A stretch of 12,298 nucleotides of DNA from an uncultured Pseudomonadota bacterium (GTDB lineage Bacteria; Pseudomonadota; Alphaproteobacteria; Rs-D84): contig CACYQE010000023.1 of assembly GCA_902776515.1 (NCBI GenBank), forward strand, positions 1-12,298. Reading direction: 5' to 3'. A model generated the notes under the pieces. That model was not told the DNA's origin. It was given only the letters and a program-made list of their open reading frames with translations, and searched no databases. The position numbers and the translations under genes are program-made. Of the stretch, positions 1-7,973 are shown in pieces; position 1 is the first letter of the stretch; the number at the start of each line of letters is the position of its first letter.

Positions 1-1
1 G

Positions 2-553
2 GACGATGTTGCACGTGAAAAAAACATTTCGCCTTTTGATGCAAACAGAATAATAATTAAACAAGGATATGACATTGTTTCGGGGCATAAATCTTTTGCT
101 TTGGAAACAACTTTGGCGGGGCATGCTCATAATCATTTTATTAAAATTGCAAAAGCAGAAGGATATAAACTCGTATTCTTGTATGTGTTTTTGCCATCGG
201 TTGAACAAAATATAGCCCGTGTTCGTCAACGTGTTGCGTTGGGTGGACATGATGTTCCCGAAGAAGATATTCGCCGCCGTTATACACGCAGTATTGATAA
301 TATGCCAAACGTTTGCAGCAAGGCCGATGTTTGGGAAATTTATAATAATGGCGGAAAAAAGTGCAAATTGTTTATGCGTGGTATTCATGACGAAGCCACG
401 TTTGTTGATGATGATAATCAAGAACAGTTTTTTAAGTATAATGCCCGTATGTTATCAAAATATTTATTAGATTTGGCAAACCGTGGTGCGGCCAGTGCAC
501 GTGCGGCGGCACTTAATGCAGGTATCCCAATCGTGTATCATGAATCAAAGTAA
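2..553 (+). CDS. Zeta-toxin-like / COG4185 P-loop kinase, 5' truncated by window edge
   Basis: The open frame runs in from the left edge, so the start codon and Walker A P-loop lie outside the window and 183 residues are visible. Recognisable parts are SFALETTLAG, which matches the second conserved block of zeta-like ATPases, then GYKLVFLYVFL (a beta strand), and the RVRQRVALGGHDVPEEDIRRRY block typical of the COG4185/zeta group. Family members phosphorylate small substrates; classical zeta toxins phosphorylate UDP-N-acetylglucosamine. Many chromosomal relatives, however, have no known toxic role or antitoxin partner. No antitoxin gene is visible, but the upstream neighbour is unseen. The frame ends in TAA, directly followed by a bidirectional terminator shared with the convergent guaC. 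A TTG at 101 could be miscalled as the start, but the family match begins upstream of it. Family assignment is good; substrate and toxicity are unknown. Confidence 0.75.
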   Translation, partial: DDVAREKNISPFDANRIIIKQGYDIVSGHKSFALETTLAGHAHNHFIKIAKAEGYKLVFLYVFLPSVEQNIARVRQRVALGGHDVPEEDIRRRYTRSIDNMPNVCSKADVWEIYNNGGKKCKLFMRGIHDEATFVDDDNQEQFFKYNARMLSKYLLDLANRGAASARAAALNAGIPIVYHESK

Positions 554-555
554 AT

Positions 556-583
556 AAAAAAACATCTGAAAGGATGTTTTTTT
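556..583. terminator. Bidirectional terminator between kinase gene and guaC
   Basis: The stem AACATC (561-566) pairs with GATGTT (573-578) around a 6-nt loop. It is flanked by an A-run (556-562) and a T-run (577-583), so it works as an intrinsic terminator in both directions and serves both convergent genes. Confidence 0.85.
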
Positions 584-598
584 ATTTGTTTTTGGAAA

Positions 599-1708
599 TT
601 ATACCGAATATTTTTCAAACACTTTGTTTAATTGGTTGTTGACCTTTATCAATGTTGCACACTTTGCCATGTGTTTTACTTTACTTGCACCAATATATGT
701 GCAACACGATGCAATGCCACCCGTAATGTCTTGTAAAATTTTATCCAATGTGCCGGTATAAGGAATCAGTAATTCACGACCTTCGGATGTTTTATAATTG
801 CACATACCGCCCGCAAATTTATTGTTGGCGTATTCCGAAGACATACCATAGTATTGTTTAAACTGTTTGGTTTGAATTACGGGTTGACCATCAATGATTT
901 CGTTGGTTGTAAAATGTTTTTCAATGATTTCGCCTTCGGCTTCATCGGTGCCTGCAAACATACCGCCAATCATGACAAAGTCGGCGTTTAAACAGAATGC
1001 TTTACATATATCCCCAATGTCCACAATGCCACCATCTGCACAAATATGTCCGTTCACAGAATGAGCAATGTCGGCACATTCATTTATCAGTGAAACCATC
1101 GGAACACCACATCCTGTTTGTTTTCTGGTTAAACAAGCGGACCCGCTGCCTATGCCGCATTTTATGATGTCTGCATTGTCCAACAGTTTTAAACACATAT
1201 CACCACTGGCGATATTGCCGACCATTATTACAGCATCGTTAAATTTCTGTCTTGTTTTTTCCAATATGTCCAACGCCTTTGGAATATAAAAATTTGGTGC
1301 ATCAATACAAATGTTTCGTGGTGAAATCCATTTGTATTTTGATTCCAATGTTTCCAGTTTATCAAATTCTTGATTAATGTTTTTTAATCCAATTGTTATG
1401 AATAAATTATCCAAAGAAATATTTTCAATGCGACATTGGTTCAAAAAATTTCCGATTTCATCTGCGTTGTAATGCTTGTGCAATGTTGCAAACATACCCT
1501 TGACCAGTAATTTTTTTACGGTTGCAAAGTTGCCAACAGTCGCCATATTCGCGTTAAAAATACCAAGACCTGTTCTGACCTGGCCATGTTTAAATTTGAA
1601 TTCCTTGGTCAAAGATACATCCTTGCGAGAATTCATATTTATACCCATTTTGGGTTTAATTAAAATATCTGAATAATCAAGATGTGTTTCTGGTAATAAT
1701 TGGGTCAT
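599..1708 (-). CDS. guaC: GMP reductase
   Basis: This 369-residue protein belongs to the IMPDH/GMP reductase TIM-barrel family. The enzyme converts GMP to IMP and ammonia using NADPH, linking guanine and adenine nucleotide pools in the cytoplasm. The N-terminal LDYSDILIKPK stretch is typical of the family. The active-site loop GIGSGSACLTRKQTGCG places the catalytic Cys at residue 192, and FVMIGGMFAGTDE and QYYGMSSEYA match phosphate-binding and C-terminal flap regions. There are no CBS domains, which favours GMP reductase over IMP dehydrogenase. Length is slightly above the 347 residues of the E. coli enzyme. The ATG start is supported by AAAGGA about 7 nt upstream. The gene has its own promoter (1735-1764), ends in TAA, and converges on the kinase gene. 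A divergent IMPDH-like reductase is the only real alternative. Confidence 0.93.
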   Translation of the reverse strand: MTQLLPETHLDYSDILIKPKMGINMNSRKDVSLTKEFKFKHGQVRTGLGIFNANMATVGNFATVKKLLVKGMFATLHKHYNADEIGNFLNQCRIENISLDNLFITIGLKNINQEFDKLETLESKYKWISPRNICIDAPNFYIPKALDILEKTRQKFNDAVIMVGNIASGDMCLKLLDNADIIKCGIGSGSACLTRKQTGCGVPMVSLINECADIAHSVNGHICADGGIVDIGDICKAFCLNADFVMIGGMFAGTDEAEGEIIEKHFTTNEIIDGQPVIQTKQFKQYYGMSSEYANNKFAGGMCNYKTSEGRELLIPYTGTLDKILQDITGGIASCCTYIGASKVKHMAKCATLIKVNNQLNKVFEKYSV

Positions 1709-1734
1709 AATTAATCCTTTGTCTTTACCTTTTA

Positions 1735-1764
1735 AGTATAGATAAAAACACGACAGTTTTTCAA
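1735..1764 (-). promoter_or_regulatory. Sigma70-type promoter of guaC
   Basis: On the minus strand, -35 TTGAAA (1759-1764), an 18-nt spacer and -10 TATACT (1735-1740) lie just downstream of the tRNA-Thr terminator. The implied leader is about 20 nt and carries the AAAGGA ribosome binding site. Confidence 0.75.
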
Positions 1765-1772
1765 GTGAACAA

Positions 1773-1795
1773 ATAAAAAACCACCGTGCGGTGGT
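1773..1795 (-). terminator. Terminator of tRNA-Thr
   Basis: Read on the minus strand, ACCACCG (1789-1795) pairs with CGGTGGT (1780-1786) around a 2-nt loop, with a T-run after it. It separates the tRNA transcript from the guaC promoter. The same ACCACC/GGTGGT stem recurs in terminators at 11323, 11546 and 11993. Confidence 0.85.
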
Positions 1796-1802
1796 AATTT
1801 TC

Positions 1803-1878
1803 TGGTGCCAGTTGTCGGACTTGAACCAACGACCCTCTGATTACAAATCAGATGCTCTACCAACTGAGCTAAACTGGC
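1803..1878 (-). tRNA. tRNA-Thr (anticodon TGT)
   Basis: The 76-nt cloverleaf has acceptor GCCAGTT pairing with AACTGGC, discriminator A and an encoded CCA. The D-arm GCTCAGTTGGTAGAGC is canonical. The anticodon stem CTGAT/ATCAG holds loop TTTGTAA, giving anticodon TGT. The T-arm is GTTGG-TTCAAGT-CCGAC. It is a single-gene transcription unit. Confidence 0.96.
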
Positions 1879-1889
1879 AATGCCCCACA

Positions 1890-1917
1890 ATTATACATAT
1901 AGTATGAATCAAATCAA
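1890..1917 (-). promoter_or_regulatory. Promoter of tRNA-Thr
   Basis: On the minus strand, -35 TTGATT (1912-1917), a 16-nt spacer and a perfect -10 TATAAT (1890-1895) lie 11 nt before the mature tRNA 5' end. Confidence 0.75.
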
Positions 1918-1946
1918 GAAAAAATTTCATTTTTATAAAATAAATC

Positions 1947-1974
1947 TTGAAAATACCACCGACTTCGCTAGGAT
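1947..1974 (+). promoter_or_regulatory. Possible promoter / ribosome binding site of the U32 gene
   Basis: TTGAAA (1947-1952) lies 16 nt before TAGGAT (1969-1974), a weak -10 match. The same TAGGAT also supplies the Shine-Dalgarno-like AGGA about 10 nt before the ATG at 1984. It cannot serve both roles well, since a start of transcription near 1981 would make the message nearly leaderless. Confidence 0.35.
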
Positions 1975-1983
1975 ATGCTGGTT

Positions 1984-3228
1984 ATGATAAAATTACCTGA
2001 ACTTTTAGCCCCGGGTGGGACATTGGATGCGTTTAAAACCGCGATTCTTTACGGTGCGGATGCTATTTATGCGGGGTTGCCGGGGTTTTCTATGCGTGCA
2101 CGTGCAAAAATTACGACCGAAGAAGTTCGGACCGGAATCGAATTAGCACACGCCGCGGGTAAAAAAGTGTATTTGGCGTTCAATTTATTTGCACACGATA
2201 ACGAATATGTAAATATGCCACGGGTTTCCGAAACAATACGTTATTTAAAGCCTGATGGTTTAATTGTTTCTGATCCTGGGGTTTTGATGTGGGTGCGTGA
2301 AAACCATCCTGATATTCCAATTCATATTTCAACCCAGGCGAACATTTGTTCGGCCCAGTCTGTAAAATTCTGGCAAAATGCTGGGGCTTCGTTGTGTGTT
2401 TTAGCACGCGAGGTTTCACACAATGAATTTGTAAACATCAGAAAAGAATGCCCAGATATTAAATTAGAAATCTTTGTTCATGGTGCAATGTGTATGTCTT
2501 ATTCTGGGCGGTGTTTGTTATCTAACTTTATTACTGGTCGACCGGCAAACCGTGGTGCGTGTGCACAATTGTGCAGGTGGAAATATGATGTGATTTTGCG
2601 TGAACATGAATCAGGAATTGAAATGCCACTGGAAGAAGACGAGCGTGGTGCATATATTATGAACGCCAAGGATTTGTGTTTGATGCCCCGTTTGGCCCAG
2701 GTTTTAGAATCATCCCCAGATTCATTAAAAATCGAAGGTCGCAATCGCAGCGAATATTATGTGGGCAGTGTTGTTCACGCTTATCGTTGTGCGATGGATG
2801 CGTATGCACGTGACCCGGAACATTTTAATCCGGAACATTTTATGGGTGCGTTAAATGTCTTGGAAACGCGTGGATACACAACAGCGTTTTTTGATGGGCC
2901 GGTCCCGCCATCGGCACATAATTTTGAATCTGCACGGTCAACGTCTGATTGGCAGGCGGCAGGGGTTATAACAAGTGTATCGGATGATTTTATAACATTT
3001 GAATTGCGTAACGAAATCCGTTCGGGTGACGAAATTACTTTTGTTTTGCCGGGTATTATTGACGGTCCAACGGTCAGGTTAGAAAAAATTATAAACGCAA
3101 AGAATGATACGGTTTTGCCTAAGATGTCCGCGGGTCAGGGTAACGCAATAAAAATTCCGCGTAACCTTATACCTATGGAATACGCGGATAAATTTGTACC
3201 GTTAGTTTTGGCGTATAAACATAAATAG
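1984..3228 (+). CDS. Peptidase U32 family protein, TrhP/YegQ type (tRNA U34 hydroxylation)
   Basis: The family signature is clear. LPELLAPGGTLDAFKTAILYG opens the TIM-barrel domain, and EIFVHGAMCMSYSGRCLLSN followed by a second Cys pair in GACAQLC gives four Cys (170, 177, 193, 197 from the 1984 start). In U32 proteins of this kind these coordinate an Fe-S cluster. The C-terminal 100 residues fit the U32 C-terminal domain. E. coli TrhP (YegQ) takes part in 5-hydroxyuridine formation at tRNA position 34, and older annotation as a collagenase-like protease is probably misleading. Length is 414 residues, near the 450 usual for TrhP. An in-frame ATG at 1975 is possible, but AGGA sits directly against it; spacing favours 1984. 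The gene ends in TAG and its stop lies 3 nt from the stop of the convergent gene. A UbiU/UbiV-like role is less likely given the C-terminal domain. Confidence 0.85.
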   Translation: MIKLPELLAPGGTLDAFKTAILYGADAIYAGLPGFSMRARAKITTEEVRTGIELAHAAGKKVYLAFNLFAHDNEYVNMPRVSETIRYLKPDGLIVSDPGVLMWVRENHPDIPIHISTQANICSAQSVKFWQNAGASLCVLAREVSHNEFVNIRKECPDIKLEIFVHGAMCMSYSGRCLLSNFITGRPANRGACAQLCRWKYDVILREHESGIEMPLEEDERGAYIMNAKDLCLMPRLAQVLESSPDSLKIEGRNRSEYYVGSVVHAYRCAMDAYARDPEHFNPEHFMGALNVLETRGYTTAFFDGPVPPSAHNFESARSTSDWQAAGVITSVSDDFITFELRNEIRSGDEITFVLPGIIDGPTVRLEKIINAKNDTVLPKMSAGQGNAIKIPRNLIPMEYADKFVPLVLAYKHK

Positions 3229-3231
3229 TTT

Positions 3232-3681
3232 TTATGCGGCCATTCCCATACCGCTTGCTTTCATCTGGGCCATTTGTCCCATATTCATAAAAGCAGAATT
3301 GTATTGACTGTACAAAATCTTTTTCAGATTGTTGTCAAATGCCTTGATTAAATCTTCTTCTTTGATTGTTGCGTTGCCAGAGATATTAGATTGTTTTTCA
3401 TCTTTTTCTGCGGACAACATAGATTTTTTTAACAATACCTGGCGGTGCGAATTAAAAAATGTGGCAAGTTGAGTAAAGAACTCTTGGGGCATTTGTTTTT
3501 TTCGTTGGCTTATTATTTCGTAAACACGGCCCATAGCTTTGTACCATGCGGCACCCTTTTGCATACCGCGTTCACAATACATTTGAACCAGACCATTGAA
3601 TAAACCCATATATGCTTTTTTAAGTTGTTTGATAGATTCTTGATTTAATGTTCGTTTTCTAACGAGGTTCTTTTCTGCCAT
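3232..3681 (-). CDS. Hypothetical small helical protein
   Basis: I do not recognise this 149-residue protein. It is basic at the N-terminus (MAEKNLVRKRTLNQ), looks mostly helical, and contains MGLFNGLVQMYCERGMQKGAAWYKAMG. A polar, low-complexity stretch near residues 90-105 follows, and the Met-rich tail is MNMGQMAQMKASGMGMAA. There is no signal peptide or membrane segment, so it is probably cytoplasmic. An upstream in-frame GTG at 3687 is poorly placed for the AGAGG ribosome binding site, while the ATG at 3681 has 7-nt spacing, so I chose it. A good promoter lies at 3721-3748. Its stop abuts that of the convergent U32 gene with no hairpin between them. Confidence 0.75.
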   Translation of the reverse strand: MAEKNLVRKRTLNQESIKQLKKAYMGLFNGLVQMYCERGMQKGAAWYKAMGRVYEIISQRKKQMPQEFFTQLATFFNSHRQVLLKKSMLSAEKDEKQSNISGNATIKEEDLIKAFDNNLKKILYSQYNSAFMNMGQMAQMKASGMGMAA

Positions 3682-3720
3682 ACTCACACCTCTTGGTTAT
3701 TGGTTTACCCTTCAACTATA

Positions 3721-3748
3721 TTTATAGTAATTTTGGTATCGGTTTCAA
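3721..3748 (-). promoter_or_regulatory. Promoter of the small helical protein gene
   Basis: On the minus strand, -35 TTGAAA (3743-3748), a 16-nt spacer and -10 TATAAA (3721-3726) imply a leader of about 33 nt before the ATG at 3681. This also supports that start choice. Confidence 0.7.
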
Positions 3749-3775
3749 GTGCCGGGGGGTGTTTATAAAAAATTT

Positions 3776-3803
3776 TTGACATTATTTTATGTTGTTGTAT
3801 GAT
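3776..3803 (+). promoter_or_regulatory. Strong promoter of the outer-membrane protein gene
   Basis: A perfect -35 TTGACA (3776-3781), a 16-nt spacer and -10 TATGAT (3798-3803) lie divergent from the minus-strand promoter at 3721. They imply a leader of about 110 nt before the ATG at 3921. Confidence 0.75.
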
Positions 3804-3831
3804 ATGCGGGTTATATTCCCATTTCAAAACA

Positions 3832-3898
3832 CTGTTGCCAATGATGGGCGGTGGGGGGTATGACACCAATCTTGCCAATAATGGGGGTTGGTGATAAA
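3832..3898 (+). promoter_or_regulatory. G-rich, repeat-containing 5' leader of the outer-membrane protein gene
   Basis: The leader contains two near-copies of TTGCCAATGATGGG and TTGCCAATAATGGG, each followed by G-runs (GGTGGGGGG and GGGTTGG). CACCAA near 3864 can pair with TTGGTG near 3890. Such a leader could fold into a hairpin or a two-tier G-quadruplex and may influence expression. No known riboswitch is recognised. Confidence 0.35.
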
Positions 3899-3920
3899 CA
3901 AACAATTAAAGGATTGTAAA

Positions 3921-4964
3921 ATGAAAAAAGTGTTAGGTATTGCTGTCGCTGCGGCAACAATGGTTACAGGTGCGGCATCGGCTGGTGTTACGACAAATAT
4001 GGAAAACCCGCTGTTTATTCCGGCGGCACGTCAGTTTGCATCAAAAACTGGTCTTGGTTTGATGTACAAGATTGCTGATGACAGCGATGCTATGAAATTA
4101 AAACATCATGATGGGGCCGAAGAATTCCCAGTATGGCGTTTCACAGAAGATTTCAGTTTTGGTATCACAGATCGTTTGAATACATACGTGTCATTAGGTT
4201 GGACACAAAATGACGATATCGACAGAAAAGGGATGCACCGCGGTCGTATCGGTTTAGATTATCGTTTGGTTGAAACATTTGATGACTTTGCATGGGATAT
4301 ATACGGCGAAGGCTATTTGTCTGGTGTGACACCAATGAAGGGTTCTTATGATATTGATGGTTTTAAATATGACAATTTCTCGAATGGTCGTTGGGGTGTT
4401 GTCGCGGGAACCAAGATTGGTAAAAGATGGTCTGCATTTACGGCATCTTTGTTCGCAGAATATTTACATACATTTGGAAACCATAATAATAAAATCAAAT
4501 TGAAAAGATTTGATTTGACCAGAGCAGGGGCGGGAATTCAAAATGCATCTGCATTGGGCTTCCCAGATGAAATTTCAGTTGATTTGAAATCAACCCAGGA
4601 ATTGACTGTTGGAACAAATGCCTTCTGGCAGGTAAATGACGCCTGGTCATTTGGTGGTGGTTTCAGATTTGTTGAACATACCGATAACGGTGTAAAATCT
4701 ATTCATACACATTTGAATACACCGCAATCTCCGGTAATTGCGGCAACTCAACAAGCAGTTGTTAATCAGTTGTTAAAGGATACTAAAAACATGCACGATG
4801 GTTGGGATGAATATATCTTGTCAGCTGTTGTGGCAAATCAAATAACCGATAGTTTTCAAATTGCGTTGGTTGGTGAATATACATTTGATCATGCACACAA
4901 AAATTCTGCTAATGGCACAGATGTCAAAGCCGAAGTTGGTGTTCATTTGAATGTAAAATTCTAA
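3921..4964 (+). CDS. Outer-membrane beta-barrel protein, unknown function
   Basis: The 347-residue precursor begins with a clear signal peptide, MKKVLGIAVAAATMVTGAASA, with likely cleavage before GVTT. The mature part shows alternating amphipathic strands such as DRLNTYVSLGW, AWDIYGEGYL, RWGVVAGTKIG and AFTASLFAEYL. It ends in the aromatic C-terminal signal VGVHLNVKF expected for BAM-assembled barrels. The repeated strand-turn pattern suggests roughly 10-14 strands. The pattern resembles generic porin or transporter barrels, but I cannot name a substrate. The ATG at 3921 is chosen over an upstream GTG (3888) because AAAGGA lies 8 nt before it and the signal peptide starts there. It is a single-gene unit with its own promoter and a strong terminator. 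Confidence 0.85.
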   Translation: MKKVLGIAVAAATMVTGAASAGVTTNMENPLFIPAARQFASKTGLGLMYKIADDSDAMKLKHHDGAEEFPVWRFTEDFSFGITDRLNTYVSLGWTQNDDIDRKGMHRGRIGLDYRLVETFDDFAWDIYGEGYLSGVTPMKGSYDIDGFKYDNFSNGRWGVVAGTKIGKRWSAFTASLFAEYLHTFGNHNNKIKLKRFDLTRAGAGIQNASALGFPDEISVDLKSTQELTVGTNAFWQVNDAWSFGGGFRFVEHTDNGVKSIHTHLNTPQSPVIAATQQAVVNQLLKDTKNMHDGWDEYILSAVVANQITDSFQIALVGEYTFDHAHKNSANGTDVKAEVGVHLNVKF

Positions 4965-4981
4965 ATATCATGGTCTAATAG

Positions 4982-5012
4982 AAACGGGTTTCTGGTTAGA
5001 AACCCGTTTTTT
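4982..5012 (+). terminator. Strong intrinsic terminator
   Basis: A 12-bp perfect stem, AAACGGGTTTCT (4982-4993) with AGAAACCCGTTT (4998-5009), has a 4-nt loop and a T-run. It ends the first outer-membrane protein transcript. Confidence 0.92.
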
Positions 5013-5055
5013 GTTTTTTATGTTTTACAAAAGGCTTTTTTTTAGGGGCATTTTA

Positions 5056-5064
5056 TGATATAAT
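5056..5064 (+). promoter_or_regulatory. Extended -10 promoter of the two-gene envelope operon
   Basis: TGA followed by a perfect TATAAT (5059-5064) forms an extended -10. No good -35 lies 16-18 nt upstream, only a T-tract, which is usual for extended -10 promoters. The leader would be about 20 nt. Confidence 0.65.
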
Positions 5065-5090
5065 ACCGGCAAGAGGGTACGGAAAAGAGA

Positions 5091-6218
5091 ATGAAAAAAG
5101 TCAGCATTTCTGCCGTTTTAACAGGTTTTGTCCTGGCGTTGCCGGGGGTAGCGGGTGCGGCTTATCCGGTGTATCAAAATTATCAAAATCAGCAAAATGG
5201 ACTGGTTTATCCGGCGGGGTATCAGCAAAATACTACTTATTCACGCACAACGGTTAATGTTCCGGCCACAAATAATCAGGTTTTGACGGTTAATTCGGGT
5301 GTTGCAGCTCAGCCAACCCGTGTTACGGGTGCACTGCCAAAGGTTGGTGCGGCGGCGGTTGCGGCCGGTCGTAAGTACTATCAGCCGGCGGATTATGACA
5401 GATTGGCGGACAGCGGTTTGTATGTTGGTTTGTCGGCGGCATATACCGCAAGTGTTATGGGCAGTATAAAGGCTGATTATGCCGGCGAAGAAGATGCTTA
5501 TGTTGTCCCGGGGGCTTTTGCAGCGGCGGATTTTGATTCTGATACGGTCATTCCGTTACAGATTTCGGTTGGTGCATCGATAAATTCTGATATTCGTGTG
5601 GATTTTTCTTATACTCGTTATTCGGGGTTAGGATATCCAAAACACGTGTTTACGTCTGATTATGCCGGAAATAATAACGTGGATACATCTGTCGAAGGTG
5701 GTGCGATAACCGCAAATGCCACTATGTTGAATTTGTATTATAATATTGATGCTTATACTGGCAATTTGGCGGGCGGTTCAATGCGGCCATATATTGGTGC
5801 GGGTGTTGGTGTTTCGTTGAATACAATCGCAGACTATGTTGTTTTTGATGGTGGATATTATGCAATTGTTGAAGATTTGGGGTTGACCAATGGTAATGCC
5901 GGTGTTTTGACCGGAATATCCGATGTTTATGCGTATCATAATGGTGGAACCAATGAACAGTTGGCGTTTATGTTAGAAGGCGGTATAACAACGGATTTAG
6001 GTGGTGGCATAAAAATGGATTTCTTTGCACGTTATGCGAATTTGGGGCGTGTAAAAACATCGGGCAGTATTGTTTTAAGCCAAACTGAATGGTTGTCTGA
6101 TGGTTACGGTGGCGAAGCCCCGGCTGATTATGACAGTGTCTTCCATTATACAAATTGGTATGAGAGTGGTCGTTTGTCATTGGTTGATGTAGGTGCAAGG
6201 TTAAGATTGCAGTTTTAA
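5091..6218 (+). CDS. Porin-family outer-membrane beta-barrel protein with Q/N/Y-rich N-terminal extension
   Basis: The 375-residue precursor has signal peptide MKKVSISAVLTGFVLALPGVAGA. A Gln/Asn/Tyr-rich extension of about 80 residues follows (YPVYQNYQNQQNG and so on). From about residue 109 to the end it looks like an 8-stranded OmpA/opacity-type barrel: GLYVGLSAAYTASV, ISVGASINSDIRVDFSYTRY, RPYIGAGVGVSLN and KMDFFARYANLG, closing with VDVGARLRLQF and its terminal Phe. The long disordered extension between signal peptide and barrel is unusual for small barrels and might face the periplasm or interact with the next gene's product. GGAAAAGAG precedes the ATG at a short but workable distance. 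The next gene starts 21 nt downstream with no terminator, so the two are probably co-transcribed. Function unknown; a surface adhesin or structural barrel is possible. Confidence 0.83.
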   Translation: MKKVSISAVLTGFVLALPGVAGAAYPVYQNYQNQQNGLVYPAGYQQNTTYSRTTVNVPATNNQVLTVNSGVAAQPTRVTGALPKVGAAAVAAGRKYYQPADYDRLADSGLYVGLSAAYTASVMGSIKADYAGEEDAYVVPGAFAAADFDSDTVIPLQISVGASINSDIRVDFSYTRYSGLGYPKHVFTSDYAGNNNVDTSVEGGAITANATMLNLYYNIDAYTGNLAGGSMRPYIGAGVGVSLNTIADYVVFDGGYYAIVEDLGLTNGNAGVLTGISDVYAYHNGGTNEQLAFMLEGGITTDLGGGIKMDFFARYANLGRVKTSGSIVLSQTEWLSDGYGGEAPADYDSVFHYTNWYESGRLSLVDVGARLRLQF

Positions 6219-6239
6219 GGAATTTTACAAGGATTACGT

Positions 6240-7973
6240 ATGAAAAAAAGTAATCGTATTATGAATTATTCTTTGTTGGCCACGTTATGTGCGATGGTGG
6301 TCGCAGATTCTTATGCTGCGATACGTGCCGGTAACCAAACGGGCAGTTATGCATCGTCATATAAAAATTCATTGGCTTTGCAACAACAATATCAAAACTA
6401 TCTTGCAGAAACCCAGGCAGCCCAGGCGGCCGCGGCAACAGAATCAGGGGATGCAAACACCGGGTTACCTGTTCGGGTTGCGGATGCGGAATTAGCCGCA
6501 CGTATTAAAAACGGGGATACCAGTACGGGCGTGACAGTTGAGCATTTGGATGATTGTGCATCAATATATCCTACTGGTGAATTTGTGTGGGATAAACCGA
6601 CCTTGGGGCACATGGCGGGTGGTCCGGCGACATGTGTTGCTGTTGTCGAAATGCGTGTAATGGGCCAGGTTAAAAACGGCCAAGAATACGCCGTAACTGC
6701 ACGTGGAAAATTGGCGGCCGGTGATGCAATGAAATGCAACATAGCCGAATTTCCCCAATCAACTTATTTGCCTGATATTGTAAAGGTGGAATTTCCGGCG
6801 GATGAAAAACCCACACGTGAAGATGTTATTCGGGTAATGAATGAAGAGCAAAAACAAAAAGCCGGATTGAAAATTGGTGGTGCGTTGTTGGTTGGCTTGG
6901 TTGGTGGAAACGCCGTGGGGCGGGGCGAACCAGGAAATGAAAAAATGTTCGGTTTAAATTCCGAAAAAATAAAAACCAGTTTGATTGGTGGTGCAGGTGC
7001 CGCAAGTGTTATGGCGGCAAGTGTATATTCTGGCAAAGTTGCCGGTGATGTTATTTTAAGTGCCGGTGTGAATGCGGCGGCGGGTGCCGTTACCGGAAAT
7101 ATGTATGATGCTGTTACGGGGTCGGGCGATACATTGTTGCATGTTGAAAAATGTCGCAAAAAAGAAGACAACAAAGAAGTAGATTGTTTATGGGGAACGT
7201 TTAAAAAACAGGGAGATGAGCTGAAAGGTTGTATGTTTTATAACGTTAAAGAAAAGACGGTAATGTACAGTGATAATAAAGATTGTGATGAAAATTGCGA
7301 TAGTAACTGCAAAGAATTTAAACCTGTGTCAAATTTTATTTTTGGAACAATAGCTGGTGCCGGTGTGTTGGTTAGTGGATTAGAGGGCAAAGATTACAAG
7401 GCTGTATTAGCAAAAGCGGATAAATATAAATATGATGAATCAATTGAAGGCAAAAATCCTTTTTCGGGAGATCCTGATGGTGAATGGGTAAAAATAACAG
7501 GGAGTCATAAAACTGCAGGAACATCTTCGGCACTTGTATACAATTATCCTGAATCTCGCAAGGGAACGACCAGCAAAGATTTTAGTTCTTGGAAAAGCAA
7601 AAATTGGGAAACTGCCGAAATTTGTTTGCGTGATGCCAAAGGGGACGCATATAATTGCAGTAATGGTTCGGCCGAGGGGGATTTTGGTACAAAAAAAGGC
7701 GAATTTAAAGCAATTACCAAAAGTTCTTCGGATGGTGCAATTGTTGATTTTTCCGATAAAACCCGAACCAAGGACACGTTAAAAGGTGCCGCAGTTGGTG
7801 CAGGTGCGGGTGGTTTAAGTGCATACCAAGGTGCCCAGGATGATATAGATGCACGTTATATTCAATCAATGGATGAATATAATGCATCATTAAGGGAAGT
7901 GTATTGTGGAACAGGAAAGAAAGTTTTGGGACAATACAATAATGATATTGAAATTCCGGAAATAGGCGAATAA
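6240..7973 (+). CDS. Exported Cys- and Gly-rich protein of unknown function
   Basis: I do not recognise this 577-residue protein. It starts with an export signal (MKKSNRIMNYSLLATLCAMVVADSYA), then an Ala/Gln-rich stretch at 46-66 (LALQQQYQNYLAETQAAQAA). Four Gly/Ala-rich hydrophobic segments near residues 210-228, 248-285, 367-381 and 514-530 look like glycine-zipper hairpins able to insert in or pack against a membrane. Between them lie polar modules with paired Cys (106/132/166, 305/316/331, 349/353/357, 462/473, 556). After the signal peptide there are twelve Cys, which suggests disulfides in the periplasm or at the surface. AAGGA lies 8 nt before the ATG. It is the second gene of an operon with the barrel protein at 5091, so the two may form an envelope or secretion assembly; that is inference from context only. 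Confidence 0.8.
   Translation: MKKSNRIMNYSLLATLCAMVVADSYAAIRAGNQTGSYASSYKNSLALQQQYQNYLAETQAAQAAAATESGDANTGLPVRVADAELAARIKNGDTSTGVTVEHLDDCASIYPTGEFVWDKPTLGHMAGGPATCVAVVEMRVMGQVKNGQEYAVTARGKLAAGDAMKCNIAEFPQSTYLPDIVKVEFPADEKPTREDVIRVMNEEQKQKAGLKIGGALLVGLVGGNAVGRGEPGNEKMFGLNSEKIKTSLIGGAGAASVMAASVYSGKVAGDVILSAGVNAAAGAVTGNMYDAVTGSGDTLLHVEKCRKKEDNKEVDCLWGTFKKQGDELKGCMFYNVKEKTVMYSDNKDCDENCDSNCKEFKPVSNFIFGTIAGAGVLVSGLEGKDYKAVLAKADKYKYDESIEGKNPFSGDPDGEWVKITGSHKTAGTSSALVYNYPESRKGTTSKDFSSWKSKNWETAEICLRDAKGDAYNCSNGSAEGDFGTKKGEFKAITKSSSDGAIVDFSDKTRTKDTLKGAAVGAGAGGLSAYQGAQDDIDARYIQSMDEYNASLREVYCGTGKKVLGQYNNDIEIPEIGE

Noticed and set aside
101..553. Kinase gene starting at TTG 101
   Set aside because: Family-like sequence continues in frame upstream to the window edge, so the gene is simply truncated.
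3687..3687. GTG start at 3687 for the small helical protein
   Set aside because: The AGAGG ribosome binding site directly abuts it. The ATG at 3681 has normal spacing.
6259..7174. Several minus-strand frames within the 577-residue gene
   Set aside because: They are shadows of the plus-strand coding sequence, with no ribosome binding sites and compositions that look like reverse-frame translation.
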